Positions 1-5,585 of a stretch of DNA of 5,613 nucleotides are shown here, one piece after another. Under the pieces are notes generated by a model. It saw only the letters and a list, made by a program, of their open reading frames with translations. It was not told the DNA's origin and ran no database searches. Each line of letters opens with the position of its first letter. The stretch's first letter is position 1. The position numbers were made by a program, and so were the translations under genes. Origin of the DNA: Lachnospiraceae bacterium (GTDB lineage: Bacteria > Bacillota > Clostridia > Lachnospirales > Lachnospiraceae); the NCBI GenBank assembly GCA_003488965.1, contig DNJW01000145.1, forward strand, positions 13,311 to 18,923, in the 5' to 3' direction.

Positions 1-69
1 GCTTACGTACCGTTACGGTAATTGCGGAGCGAAAGCGCGTCTGTGCTGGAATATACCGGCTGCACAATG
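1..69. other. Left-edge intergenic DNA with short palindromes
   Basis: No gene is supported here. In the frame that runs into the downstream repeat there is a TAA at 19-21, so this is not the 3' end of a long upstream gene in that frame. A near-perfect palindrome TACCGTTACGGTA lies at 8-20 (6-bp arms around one base, too tight for an ordinary RNA hairpin). The stretch is GC-richer than the bases just before the MFS gene. It may be the outer part of a longer repeat whose inner part is at 70-97, but the matching outer part on the right lies beyond the window. Confidence 0.4.
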
Positions 70-79
70 ACAAGTGCAG
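60..79. other. Small hairpin at edge of the inverted repeat
   Basis: CTGCAC (60-65) and GTGCAG (74-79) are perfect complements separated by an 8-base loop, giving a 6-bp stem. No T-tract follows, so it does not look like an intrinsic terminator. The right arm lies inside the 28-bp repeat. At the other end of the window the sequence stops before the equivalent left arm could be seen. The hairpin is typical of palindromic dispersed repeats, but its function is unknown. Confidence 0.45.
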
Positions 80-97
80 AATCACTGTGTTTCGCAA
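70..97 (+). repeat. 28-bp inverted repeat, left copy
   Basis: This 28-base segment matches the reverse complement of 5586-5613 at 27 of 28 positions, with 23 consecutive identities (70-92), one C/T mismatch at 93 and GCAA again at 94-97. Similarity fades after 97. Read in the frame starting with ATG at 67 it encodes MTSAESLCFANS and stops at 103-105. The right copy read the same way gives TSAESLCFAIT and a stop, and the one mismatch is a synonymous Phe codon change. It ends about 40 bases before the MFS start codon. It could be a dispersed chromosomal repeat or a recombination site. No transposase accompanies it. Confidence 0.85.
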
Positions 98-138
98 ACT
101 CCTAATGTATTTGAAATCAGAAAGGATATTTATCTCAT

Positions 139-1317
139 ATGAAAACAAAAAATATTTATCTTATGTATGCCATTGCATTTTTGCAGGGTATGGTATTTTA
201 TGGCCCTGTTGCCACGCTTTACCGTCAGGCAAAAGGAATTTCTATTTTACAGATTACCCTTATCGAAAGTATTTCCCTTATTCTTTGTCTTATATTGGAA
301 TTTCCCTGGGGTATTCTTGCCGATAAAATCGGTTATAAGAAAACGATTTTAATTTGCAATGCACTATATTTTCTTTCCAAAATTATTTTTTGGAAGGCAG
401 AGAATTTTTCGGCTTTTCTGTTTGAACGTATTATCATCAGCATTGTCATTGCCGGGCTTTCCGGCGTAGATACCGCTTTGCTCTATCTTTCCTGCGAAGA
501 ACCGCAGCCAGCGCAAGATGCCAATCCGCCCCAGTCCCAAAACAAAAGCCATCAGGTTTTCGGCATCTGGAACAGCCTTCAGACCGCCGGTCTGTTAATT
601 GCATCTCTGGTTTTTTCCGCAGCTGCCGACGGGGATTACTCTTTAGCCGCCCTTTTCACTGTACTCAGCTATGGCTTGGCGGCTCTTCTTTCCCTGGCTC
701 TTACTGAAGTCAGACCGTCCAAAAAAGAACACAGCTTTCGCAATTTTGTCCGTTTCTTCAAACAGACAGCAACAGACAAATATATTCTTTTATTTCTCAT
801 AGGCATCGCATTGCTGAACGAAACCCACCAGACTGTCACAGTATTCCTAAACCAGCTTCAATATGTGAAATGCGGTCTTTCCTCTTCCGCCATAGGATAT
901 ATCTATACCGCCGTTACGGTTGCCGGTCTGTGCAGCGCTTTCTCCTCCAAAATAACCGGCAAGCTGGGCACGGCTTCCACTGTATTTTTTCTGTTCACCG
1001 CTGCGGCGGCGGCATGCCTGCTTTTGGCATTTACTGCCAGCGCATGGCTGTCCGTGCTGGGAATTCTGATTCTCCGCATTTCCTTCAGCCTCTTCCAGCC
1101 GCTGCAGACAGAACTTCAGAACCGCCAGATTACCGGCAACAGCCGGGCTACTGTCCTGAGTATGAATGCCGTCATCATCGACAGCGTGGGCGCAGGTACA
1201 AATATTGCCTTCGGCAGTCTGGCACAGCATAACCTTACCCATGCTTTCCTCTTCGGTGCAGCATTATGCATCGCCGGAGGACTCTTCCTCCGCCTATGGT
1301 ATATGCAGGAATGCTAG
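139..1317 (+). CDS. MFS transporter (putative exporter)
   Basis: This is a 392-residue major facilitator superfamily permease with alternating hydrophobic segments consistent with about 12 membrane helices, the usual MFS length. The clearest family signature is motif A in the TM2-TM3 loop: E54-F-P-W-G-I-L-A-D62-K-I-G65-Y-K-K. The upstream Y28 and G33-x-S35-x-x-Q38 context and SGVDTALLY (108-116) are also typical of MFS proteins annotated as drug or metabolite exporters. The substrate cannot be read from sequence. A hydrophilic Pro/Gln-rich stretch (about 120-139) sits in the loop before the next helix and looks like an insertion. ATG 139 is the first usable start after in-frame stops at 103-105 and 112-114. 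AAGGA at 122-126 is the probable RBS, though the 12-base spacing is long. The stop codon lies in the first unit of a 13-bp tandem repeat. GC is about 30% in 241-420 and then rises to 47-58% in 421-540. It stands alone or heads a short + strand unit; no pathway link to the glycan genes is proven. Confidence 0.9.
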   Translation: MKTKNIYLMYAIAFLQGMVFYGPVATLYRQAKGISILQITLIESISLILCLILEFPWGILADKIGYKKTILICNALYFLSKIIFWKAENFSAFLFERIIISIVIAGLSGVDTALLYLSCEEPQPAQDANPPQSQNKSHQVFGIWNSLQTAGLLIASLVFSAAADGDYSLAALFTVLSYGLAALLSLALTEVRPSKKEHSFRNFVRFFKQTATDKYILLFLIGIALLNETHQTVTVFLNQLQYVKCGLSSSAIGYIYTAVTVAGLCSAFSSKITGKLGTASTVFFLFTAAAAACLLLAFTASAWLSVLGILILRISFSLFQPLQTELQNRQITGNSRATVLSMNAVIIDSVGAGTNIAFGSLAQHNLTHAFLFGAALCIAGGLFLRLWYMQEC

Positions 1318-1368
1318 GCAGGCATGCTAGGCAGAAATGCTAGGCAGAAATGCTAGGCAGAAATGCTA
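1308..1368. repeat. 13-bp tandem repeat, 4.7 copies, over MFS stop
   Basis: Units begin at 1308, 1321, 1334 and 1347, with a 9-base partial unit at 1360-1368. The consensus is GAAATGCTAGGCA; units 3 and 4 are identical and units 1 and 2 differ at one or two bases. The TAG of unit 1 (1315-1317) is the stop codon of the MFS gene. Because the period is 13 and each unit carries TAG, stops occur at 1315, 1328 and 1341 in three different frames. Copy-number change would not alter the MFS protein but would change the spacing to the next gene. Confidence 0.95.
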
Positions 1369-1449
1369 ATATATCGAACATGAATTACCAACATAACAAC
1401 ACTTTGAATTTATTTGCCTTTTCCTATAGTATCATTGCTCCAAAAACGC

Positions 1450-1455
1450 TATAAT
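1450..1455 (+). promoter_or_regulatory. Possible -10 element for downstream membrane gene
   Basis: A perfect TATAAT lies in an AT-rich stretch 79 bases before ATG 1534, the only sizeable gap upstream of that gene. No good -35 sits at 16-18 bases (TAGTAT at 1427-1432 is poor). A weaker alternative pair is TTGAAT 1404-1409 with TATAGT 1425-1430, spacing 15. If TATAAT is used, transcription would start at about 1462, inside the left arm of the hairpin at 1459-1477. That conflicts with the hairpin being a 5'-UTR structure unless its arm is shortened. Confidence 0.3.
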
Positions 1456-1458
1456 AAA

Positions 1459-1484
1459 AAAGTGGCTTTGCCACTTTATTCTAT
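1459..1484. terminator. Intrinsic terminator-like hairpin
   Basis: AAAGTGGC (1459-1466) pairs perfectly with GCCACTTT (1470-1477) around a TTT loop. On the + strand it is followed by the T-rich TTTATTCTAT, enough for a moderate terminator of the MFS transcript 142 bases after its stop. On the - strand the same stem is followed by a run of six T and then ATTAT, a better U-tract, so it may act in both directions. A - strand use would stop antisense read-through from the operon on the right. Confidence 0.7.
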
Positions 1485-1495
1485 AAGGTAAAAAT

Positions 1496-1537
1496 ATGCC
1501 GCCCCAATTTTACAGAAAGTGCAGGATTTCATTATGA
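1496..1537 (+). CDS. Possible 13-codon leader ORF coupled to next gene
   Basis: ATG 1496 is preceded by AAGG (1485-1488) at 7 bases, as good a ribosome site as those of the main genes. The frame encodes MPPQFYRKCRISL and ends in TGA at 1535-1537, overlapping ATG 1534-1536 of the membrane protein gene in an ATGA arrangement. This is the classic geometry for translational coupling. There is no run of one amino acid, and no clear attenuator follows. Such a short ORF could arise by chance, so this is a suggestion only. Confidence 0.3.
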   Translation: MPPQFYRKCRISL

Positions 1538-2766
1538 TAAATAAAATAAAACACATGATTCATACCTTCCGCAGGGAGATTCTTATATTCCTTCTTCTTT
1601 TTTTCAGTTTACTATGCCGGCTTCCGGAAGAACTTCATGGCTGGAACAGCGCCTGGTATGCCATGGACTACTCTCTCGGCTTTGATTCCAGGCTTTTTAT
1701 CGGATCCGTCCTGCGCCTATTTTATCCGGATTTTCTCCCGGCAGGAGCAGCCTATACTTTTGTGCTGCTTTCCCTTATCCTGCTGCTTTTTATGCTTTCT
1801 TGTATCCTTGGCTATGCCCTGCGGCAGGCAGAAGGCTCTGGAGCCGAAAAAGGCCTGCTGGTGCTTATCGCGTTTTACCTTCTATGCCCCGGTTCCCCTT
1901 CTTATCTGTGGACTTCCGAAAATATGGGAAGATTTGACATGTATCTTCTCATAATGGCGCTTGCTGCCGTTATCTGCTGTATCCTGATAAAATCCGTCTG
2001 GCTGCAGCTTGTTCTGATTACCTTGGCAGGACTGATTGCATTAAGCATCCATCAGGCCTTTATGTTCCTCTTCTTCCCTCTCCTTTTTACTTTATACATG
2101 GCTGCTATTACTGGAAAACATGCAAAAACCAGCCATATTCTTTTCGCTTTCATCGGCATTGCCGGAATGGGAGCCGCATTTTTATATTTCCAGCTGTTCT
2201 CCCACATTCAGGTTTCTTCCTGCGGCGAACTGGTTTCCCTGCTTTCCGCCCGCACGGATCTGCCGATTAATGAAGTGGCTCTTAATTACGAATATTTTAC
2301 AACCACGGCCCAGTCCTCCTCCGAACTGGTCTTCAATCAGTTAGGGGAACGCATCCGCTATGGTTTTGTCACCGTTTTGCTCCTTTCCCCTCTGGCAGTC
2401 CTTTACGGCTTCCTCTGGAAACGTATCTGCCATGGGGCGGAACAAAAAGCAAAACCCGTTTATATACTGCTTCTGCTCAGCCACTTGTGTTTTGTTCCCG
2501 CTTTCCTCATGGCTATCGACTGGGGCCGCTGGTTCGGTGCTTTCCTCACTATGCAGGCTCTGCAGATAGTCATTCTTGCAGCAAAAAAAGATGCCGCAGT
2601 TTTATCCGCCCTTTCCTCTCTGGAAAGCGCTTTCCGCAAGCATCCTTTTCTTTTCCTTGCCGGTGCTGTATGGGTAGGAACGCTTCAAAAATTTCAGGCC
2701 ACCCTGCTTCCCGATGCCCCGGTATTTTTCGCATCCTTATACCGGCTTTACCGGCTGTTTTTTTAG
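1534..2766 (+). CDS. Uncharacterised multi-pass membrane protein
   Basis: This is a 410-residue, very hydrophobic protein with roughly ten or eleven membrane helices: about 14-29, 72-96, 107-119, 136-153, 156-172, 176-193, 202-222, 278-295, 309-327, 333-349 and 370-385. ATG 1534 is preferred to GTG 1519 because GCAGGA at 1521-1526 sits 7 bases before it. I do not recognise a named family. Polar motifs stand out in loops: WYAMDYSLGFDSRLFIG after TM1 (41-57), ENMGRFD (129-135), SIHQAF (171-176) and DWGRW (329-333). An acidic residue (D45 or D51) in the first loop after TM1 is a hallmark of GT-C glycosyltransferases, and neighbouring genes concern sugars, so a lipid-linked-sugar glycosyltransferase or polymerase is possible but inferred. 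It lies downstream of a hairpin and TATAAT and faces the - strand sugar operon. The stop follows a direct repeat (tac cgg ctt tac cgg ctg) and seven T. Confidence 0.85.
   Translation: MINKIKHMIHTFRREILIFLLLFFSLLCRLPEELHGWNSAWYAMDYSLGFDSRLFIGSVLRLFYPDFLPAGAAYTFVLLSLILLLFMLSCILGYALRQAEGSGAEKGLLVLIAFYLLCPGSPSYLWTSENMGRFDMYLLIMALAAVICCILIKSVWLQLVLITLAGLIALSIHQAFMFLFFPLLFTLYMAAITGKHAKTSHILFAFIGIAGMGAAFLYFQLFSHIQVSSCGELVSLLSARTDLPINEVALNYEYFTTTAQSSSELVFNQLGERIRYGFVTVLLLSPLAVLYGFLWKRICHGAEQKAKPVYILLLLSHLCFVPAFLMAIDWGRWFGAFLTMQALQIVILAAKKDAAVLSALSSLESAFRKHPFLFLAGAVWVGTLQKFQATLLPDAPVFFASLYRLYRLFF
2742..2764 (+). terminator. Weak terminator candidate inside gene end
   Basis: CCGG (2742-2745) can pair with CCGG (2751-2754) over a 5-base loop, and seven T follow at 2758-2764, within the last codons and stop of the membrane protein gene. 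A 4-bp stem is marginal. It also reflects the direct repeat encoding YRLYRLFF. No stronger candidate exists before the convergent operon ends. Confidence 0.2.
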
Positions 2767-2861
2767 CAGATTGTTTCCTATAAGGATTCAGATGTTGCCG
2801 GACAGGCCTTTTGGCACCCAAACCCTATCAGGCAAACAAGGTTCTTTGCACCCGGTCCGGT
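2767..2861. other. Convergent 95-bp gap with no clear terminator
   Basis: This gap separates the ends of a + strand and a - strand gene, where a bidirectional terminator is expected. The best inverted pair is CCGGAC (2798-2803) with GTCCGG (2855-2860), 51 bases apart, without a T-tract. TGCC/GGCA around 2796-2814 gives only four pairs. No ORF or promoter is evident. Confidence 0.5.
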
Positions 2862-4088
2862 TTATCGTTTCAATTCATCCGCCAGCTTCATCGCCCGTTC
2901 CGCAACCAAATCGGAGTTGTAATGCTCATGCTCTCCCCATCTGCCCAGACCGTACACTTCTCTGTCCCTGGCCCATCCTAATATTTTCTTCATAATCTGC
3001 GGCTTATCCACCGTATTTAAAGGATAGGCATACTCATTCATATAACGGAATATGCCGCTTTCTGCCGGACAGCTGCCCTGCTCCACTCTCTCCTTATTCG
3101 TTTCTGTCCAGTATCCCTTCCCCTTCGGGCAGAAATTATGTCTTACCAATATTCTATGATACGAAATCTCTTTTTCCGGATAATAAATCCAATGAGCCTT
3201 TGTATCCATTTTCTCCGGGATATATTCAATCTGCGTAGAACTATGTTTCAGCCTTTTTACCCCCTGCCAAAGTTCCTCCGGCATCCCGGCAATTTCTTCC
3301 CATTCCGCCCAAGGCACTGTGGTAATGATTTTTTCTCCTTCATACACGGAACCATCGGCACAGATTACCCGGTGCCCCCGGACATCCAGCCTTTTCACCG
3401 CTGCCTCCGTTACAGTCCTTTCTTTCACGGCTTCCTGCATCCGTCTCCATAATTCCCCATACCCATACTTCTTCGGATAATAAAACCGGGCATGTCCCGG
3501 CTGTTTTCCGTAAGCCCTTTTCTCGACACAGCTTCTTTTCGTTTCCTCATAAGAAACATTGGGCAGCTTCTCCAGCCAATAGGTTCCCAGTTCGTCCAAA
3601 TTGCTGCCGAACATTTTTTCATTATAGGGCAGCATATAATCTTCCGCAATACGTCTTCCCAGCTTCCAGTAAATCCAGTCCACAAAGCCCTCCGGCTTTT
3701 GCGCCCCTATATTGCATCCGGCCTCCGCAATGGATTCCAGATATTCCCTTTGTTTTTCCGGTTTCATTTGCCAGATGTTCGCTTCAAAAGGATGCCCGAT
3801 ATAATCCCCGTCAAAAGAAATCCGGGAGTCCCGCTCATACATGTCCCATTCTTCCTCCGGCATAAAAGCAAACAAAAAACGGTTTACCTCCGGCCGGCAC
3901 ACATCCAGAAAATGACCTCCTCCAATGTCCAGCGGTGCTCCGTCCACCTCCGCGCTGCGGCAAAGCCCCCCTGCTTCTTTTTCCTTTTCCAGCAGTAAAA
4001 AAGAGTCTTCCCCTTTCTGCTTTAAACGGTTCGCAACCGTCAGTCCTGCCGGTCCTGCTCCTAAAATCAGATACTTTACCTTCTCCAT
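2862..4088 (-). CDS. UDP-galactopyranose mutase-like FAD protein
   Basis: This is a 408-residue cytosolic flavoprotein with an N-terminal Rossmann dinucleotide fold: G10-A-G-P-A-G15, E34 at the end of beta2 for FAD ribose, and GGLCRS at 40-45. GGGH at 56-59 resembles the flavin-facing histidine loop of UDP-galactopyranose mutases. The PYNEK segment (154-158), FYYPKKYGYGELW (202-214) and C-terminal YGLGRWG (379-385) with N391/D393 fit the UGM / protoporphyrinogen-oxidase-like group, apparently nearer the eukaryotic-type UGMs than classical bacterial Glf. UGM converts UDP-Galp to UDP-Galf using reduced FAD. Here the substrate is unknown, and the neighbouring epimerase suggests a UDP-uronate or UDP-galactose. 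The start ATG has AAGGG 7 bases upstream, inside the end of the GtrA gene, and the gap between the two is 2 bases. It is the last gene of the operon. An amine-oxidase or desaturase-like role is an alternative. Confidence 0.8.
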   Translation of the reverse strand: MEKVKYLILGAGPAGLTVANRLKQKGEDSFLLLEKEKEAGGLCRSAEVDGAPLDIGGGHFLDVCRPEVNRFLFAFMPEEEWDMYERDSRISFDGDYIGHPFEANIWQMKPEKQREYLESIAEAGCNIGAQKPEGFVDWIYWKLGRRIAEDYMLPYNEKMFGSNLDELGTYWLEKLPNVSYEETKRSCVEKRAYGKQPGHARFYYPKKYGYGELWRRMQEAVKERTVTEAAVKRLDVRGHRVICADGSVYEGEKIITTVPWAEWEEIAGMPEELWQGVKRLKHSSTQIEYIPEKMDTKAHWIYYPEKEISYHRILVRHNFCPKGKGYWTETNKERVEQGSCPAESGIFRYMNEYAYPLNTVDKPQIMKKILGWARDREVYGLGRWGEHEHYNSDLVAERAMKLADELKR

Positions 4089-4090
4089 TC

Positions 4091-4558
4091 TTACGCCCTT
4101 TCTTTTTCTTTCCCCGGCCCGGCAAATACAAAAAATTTCTGTCCAATAAAATTGAATACAATAAACAGCCCCATGCCTACAATCATCGCCACATTTTCTT
4201 CCACTGCTGAAGCTTCCATATGAATCAGGCTGCCAATTCTGCCGGCCATTTCCGGGAAATACCCCGCCATAAGGCTTCCCACCAAAGGTTTGGCGATTCC
4301 GTAAGCCATCAGATAACAGACTGCAATATTTGCCGCAAACTTAACCGCCGGCTTCCAGCCGTTCCCCTCCGCTTTAAATGTCAGCTTTTTATTGGCAAAA
4401 TAAGAGAAAATACTTCCAATCACATAGGAAGACGCGCTGGCCACCCAATAATTCCAATGCCAGATATTATAAAATACCATAATCAGGACAAATCCCAGCA
4501 AGGTATTAAACACTCCCACAATTCCGAAATGCAGCATCTCATGAAACAGTTTCTTCAT
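4091..4558 (-). CDS. GtrA family membrane protein
   Basis: This is a 155-residue protein with four membrane helices (about 10-31, 37-55, 70-93, 120-140), the standard GtrA size and topology. The two family repeats are visible: FANKKLTF after TM2 and NFIGQKFFVF at the end of TM4, each with the Asn/Phe...Lys...Phe pattern. The C-terminus is charged. GtrA proteins are associated with moving polyprenyl-phosphate-linked sugars across the membrane in glucosylation of O-antigen, arabinogalactan and teichoic acid systems, though the mechanism differs between cases. The start codon overlaps the 3' end of the epimerase gene by 20 bases. AAGAGG (4574-4569), about 10 bases upstream, lies within the epimerase coding region, implying co-translation. 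The usual partner, a GT2 polyprenyl-phosphate glycosyltransferase, is not in the window and may lie elsewhere. Confidence 0.92.
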   Translation of the reverse strand: MKKLFHEMLHFGIVGVFNTLLGFVLIMVFYNIWHWNYWVASASSYVIGSIFSYFANKKLTFKAEGNGWKPAVKFAANIAVCYLMAYGIAKPLVGSLMAGYFPEMAGRIGSLIHMEASAVEENVAMIVGMGLFIVFNFIGQKFFVFAGPGKEKERA

Positions 4559-5549
4559 ACCCGTAATACCTCTTAAACCACTCTACAAATCTCCGCATTC
4601 CTTCCTCCATGGAAGTACAAGGCTTAAAATCGAAGTCATTCATCAGCTCCGTTACATCCGCATAGGTCTGATACACATCCCCCGGCTGCATCGGCAGATA
4701 TTCTTTCTTTGCCTCTTTTCCCAGATATTTTTCCAACGCGGCAATAAAGTCCATTAATTTCTCCGGATTGTTGTTTCCGATATTGTATATCTTATAACGG
4801 GCCTCCTGTTTATCCGCTTCCGGCGGATTACACAGCATATTTTCTATTCCGGTAACGATATCGTCAATATACGTGAAATCCCGGTACATATCACCGTTAT
4901 TATATACCTGAATCGGCTCGTCCCTCATAATTTTCAGGGCAAACTTATAGCATGCCATATCCGGCCGTCCAAAGGGACCGTAAACCGTAAAAAAACGCAG
5001 TCCGGTCACCGGAATTTTATAAAGCTTACTGTAAGAATATGCCATCAGCTCATTAGATTTTTTTGTTGCCGCATAAAGACTTACCGGATGGTCCACCTTG
5101 TCCTCCGTGGAAAAGGGCACCTTCTCATTCCCTCCGTAAACAGAACTGGAAGATGCAAACACCAGATGCTCCACCGGATAATGCCTGCATGCCTCCAATA
5201 TATGGAAGAAACCGACTATATTCGATTGAATATATGCATCCGGGTTCTCAATGCTGTACCTTACTCCGGCCTGTGCCGCCAGATTAACCGCAACATCCGG
5301 CCTTTCCTTTTCAAACAAAGCAAAAACCCCTTCTTTATCCGCCAAGTCACATCTTACGAATGAATAATTTTCATATTTTTTTAAAATATCCAAACGGTCT
5401 TCCTTCAGGCTGACCTCATAATAATCATTCATATTATCCAGCCCGATTACCCTTGCCCCTAAGTCAAGCAGCCGCTTTGATAAATGGAACCCAATAAAGC
5501 CGGCTCCTCCGGTAATCAAATATTTTTTTTCCGCATCCAATTTTTTCAT
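4539..5549 (-). CDS. UDP-glucuronate 4-epimerase-type SDR
   Basis: This is a 336-residue extended short-chain dehydrogenase/reductase, the usual length for soluble UDP-glucuronate 4-epimerases, which interconvert UDP-GlcA and UDP-GalA through a 4-keto intermediate with bound NAD. Visible signatures are the NAD-binding GGAGFIG (14-20), D38 followed by NMNDYY (39-44), NLAAQAGVRYS (89-99), the SSSSVYG strand (133-139) with the catalytic Ser/Thr, the catalytic YAATK (159-163), RFFTVYGPFGRPDMA (185-199) and RDFTYIDD (223-230). NMNDYY, AGVRYS and GPxGRPDMA are typical of the UDP-GlcA branch rather than GalE. There is no N-terminal membrane helix. ATG 5549 is chosen over GTG 5609 because AAAGGA lies 6 bases upstream and the GTG start would place the N-terminus in the repeat. 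It is the first gene of the three-gene operon; its promoter was not found in the window. Confidence 0.92.
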   Translation of the reverse strand: MKKLDAEKKYLITGGAGFIGFHLSKRLLDLGARVIGLDNMNDYYEVSLKEDRLDILKKYENYSFVRCDLADKEGVFALFEKERPDVAVNLAAQAGVRYSIENPDAYIQSNIVGFFHILEACRHYPVEHLVFASSSSVYGGNEKVPFSTEDKVDHPVSLYAATKKSNELMAYSYSKLYKIPVTGLRFFTVYGPFGRPDMACYKFALKIMRDEPIQVYNNGDMYRDFTYIDDIVTGIENMLCNPPEADKQEARYKIYNIGNNNPEKLMDFIAALEKYLGKEAKKEYLPMQPGDVYQTYADVTELMNDFDFKPCTSMEEGMRRFVEWFKRYYGYEETVS

Positions 5550-5555
5550 GCCGAT

Positions 5556-5561
5556 TCCTTT
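5556..5561 (-). promoter_or_regulatory. RBS deciding the epimerase start
   Basis: On the - strand AAAGGA ends 6 bases before ATG 5549, an optimal Shine-Dalgarno placement. GTG 5609 has its first bases in the 28-bp repeat, and its upstream region is outside the window. The family's N-terminus (short lead, then YLITGGAGFIG) also begins at the internal ATG. Confidence 0.8.
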
Positions 5562-5585
5562 CCATCCTATCTTGTTTTTAGGTAA

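Noticed and set aside
847..1242. Antisense 131-residue frame within the MFS gene
   Set aside because: It lies fully inside a clear MFS coding frame, has low hydrophobic order and no RBS or family pattern. It is a reading-frame shadow.
1308..1368. Tandem repeat as a CRISPR array or iteron origin
   Set aside because: The units are only 13 bp, directly abutting with no spacers, and there is no replication protein or cas gene nearby.
1519..1533. GTG 1519 as start of the membrane protein
   Set aside because: The RBS GCAGGA overlaps this codon and is correctly spaced to ATG 1534. No RBS is spaced for GTG 1519.
2798..2860. CCGGAC/GTCCGG as a bidirectional terminator
   Set aside because: The arms are 51 bases apart and no T-tract follows on either strand.
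3492..3998. 168-residue + strand frame within the mutase-like gene
   Set aside because: It is antisense to a well-supported flavoprotein, and the translation shows no recognisable domain.
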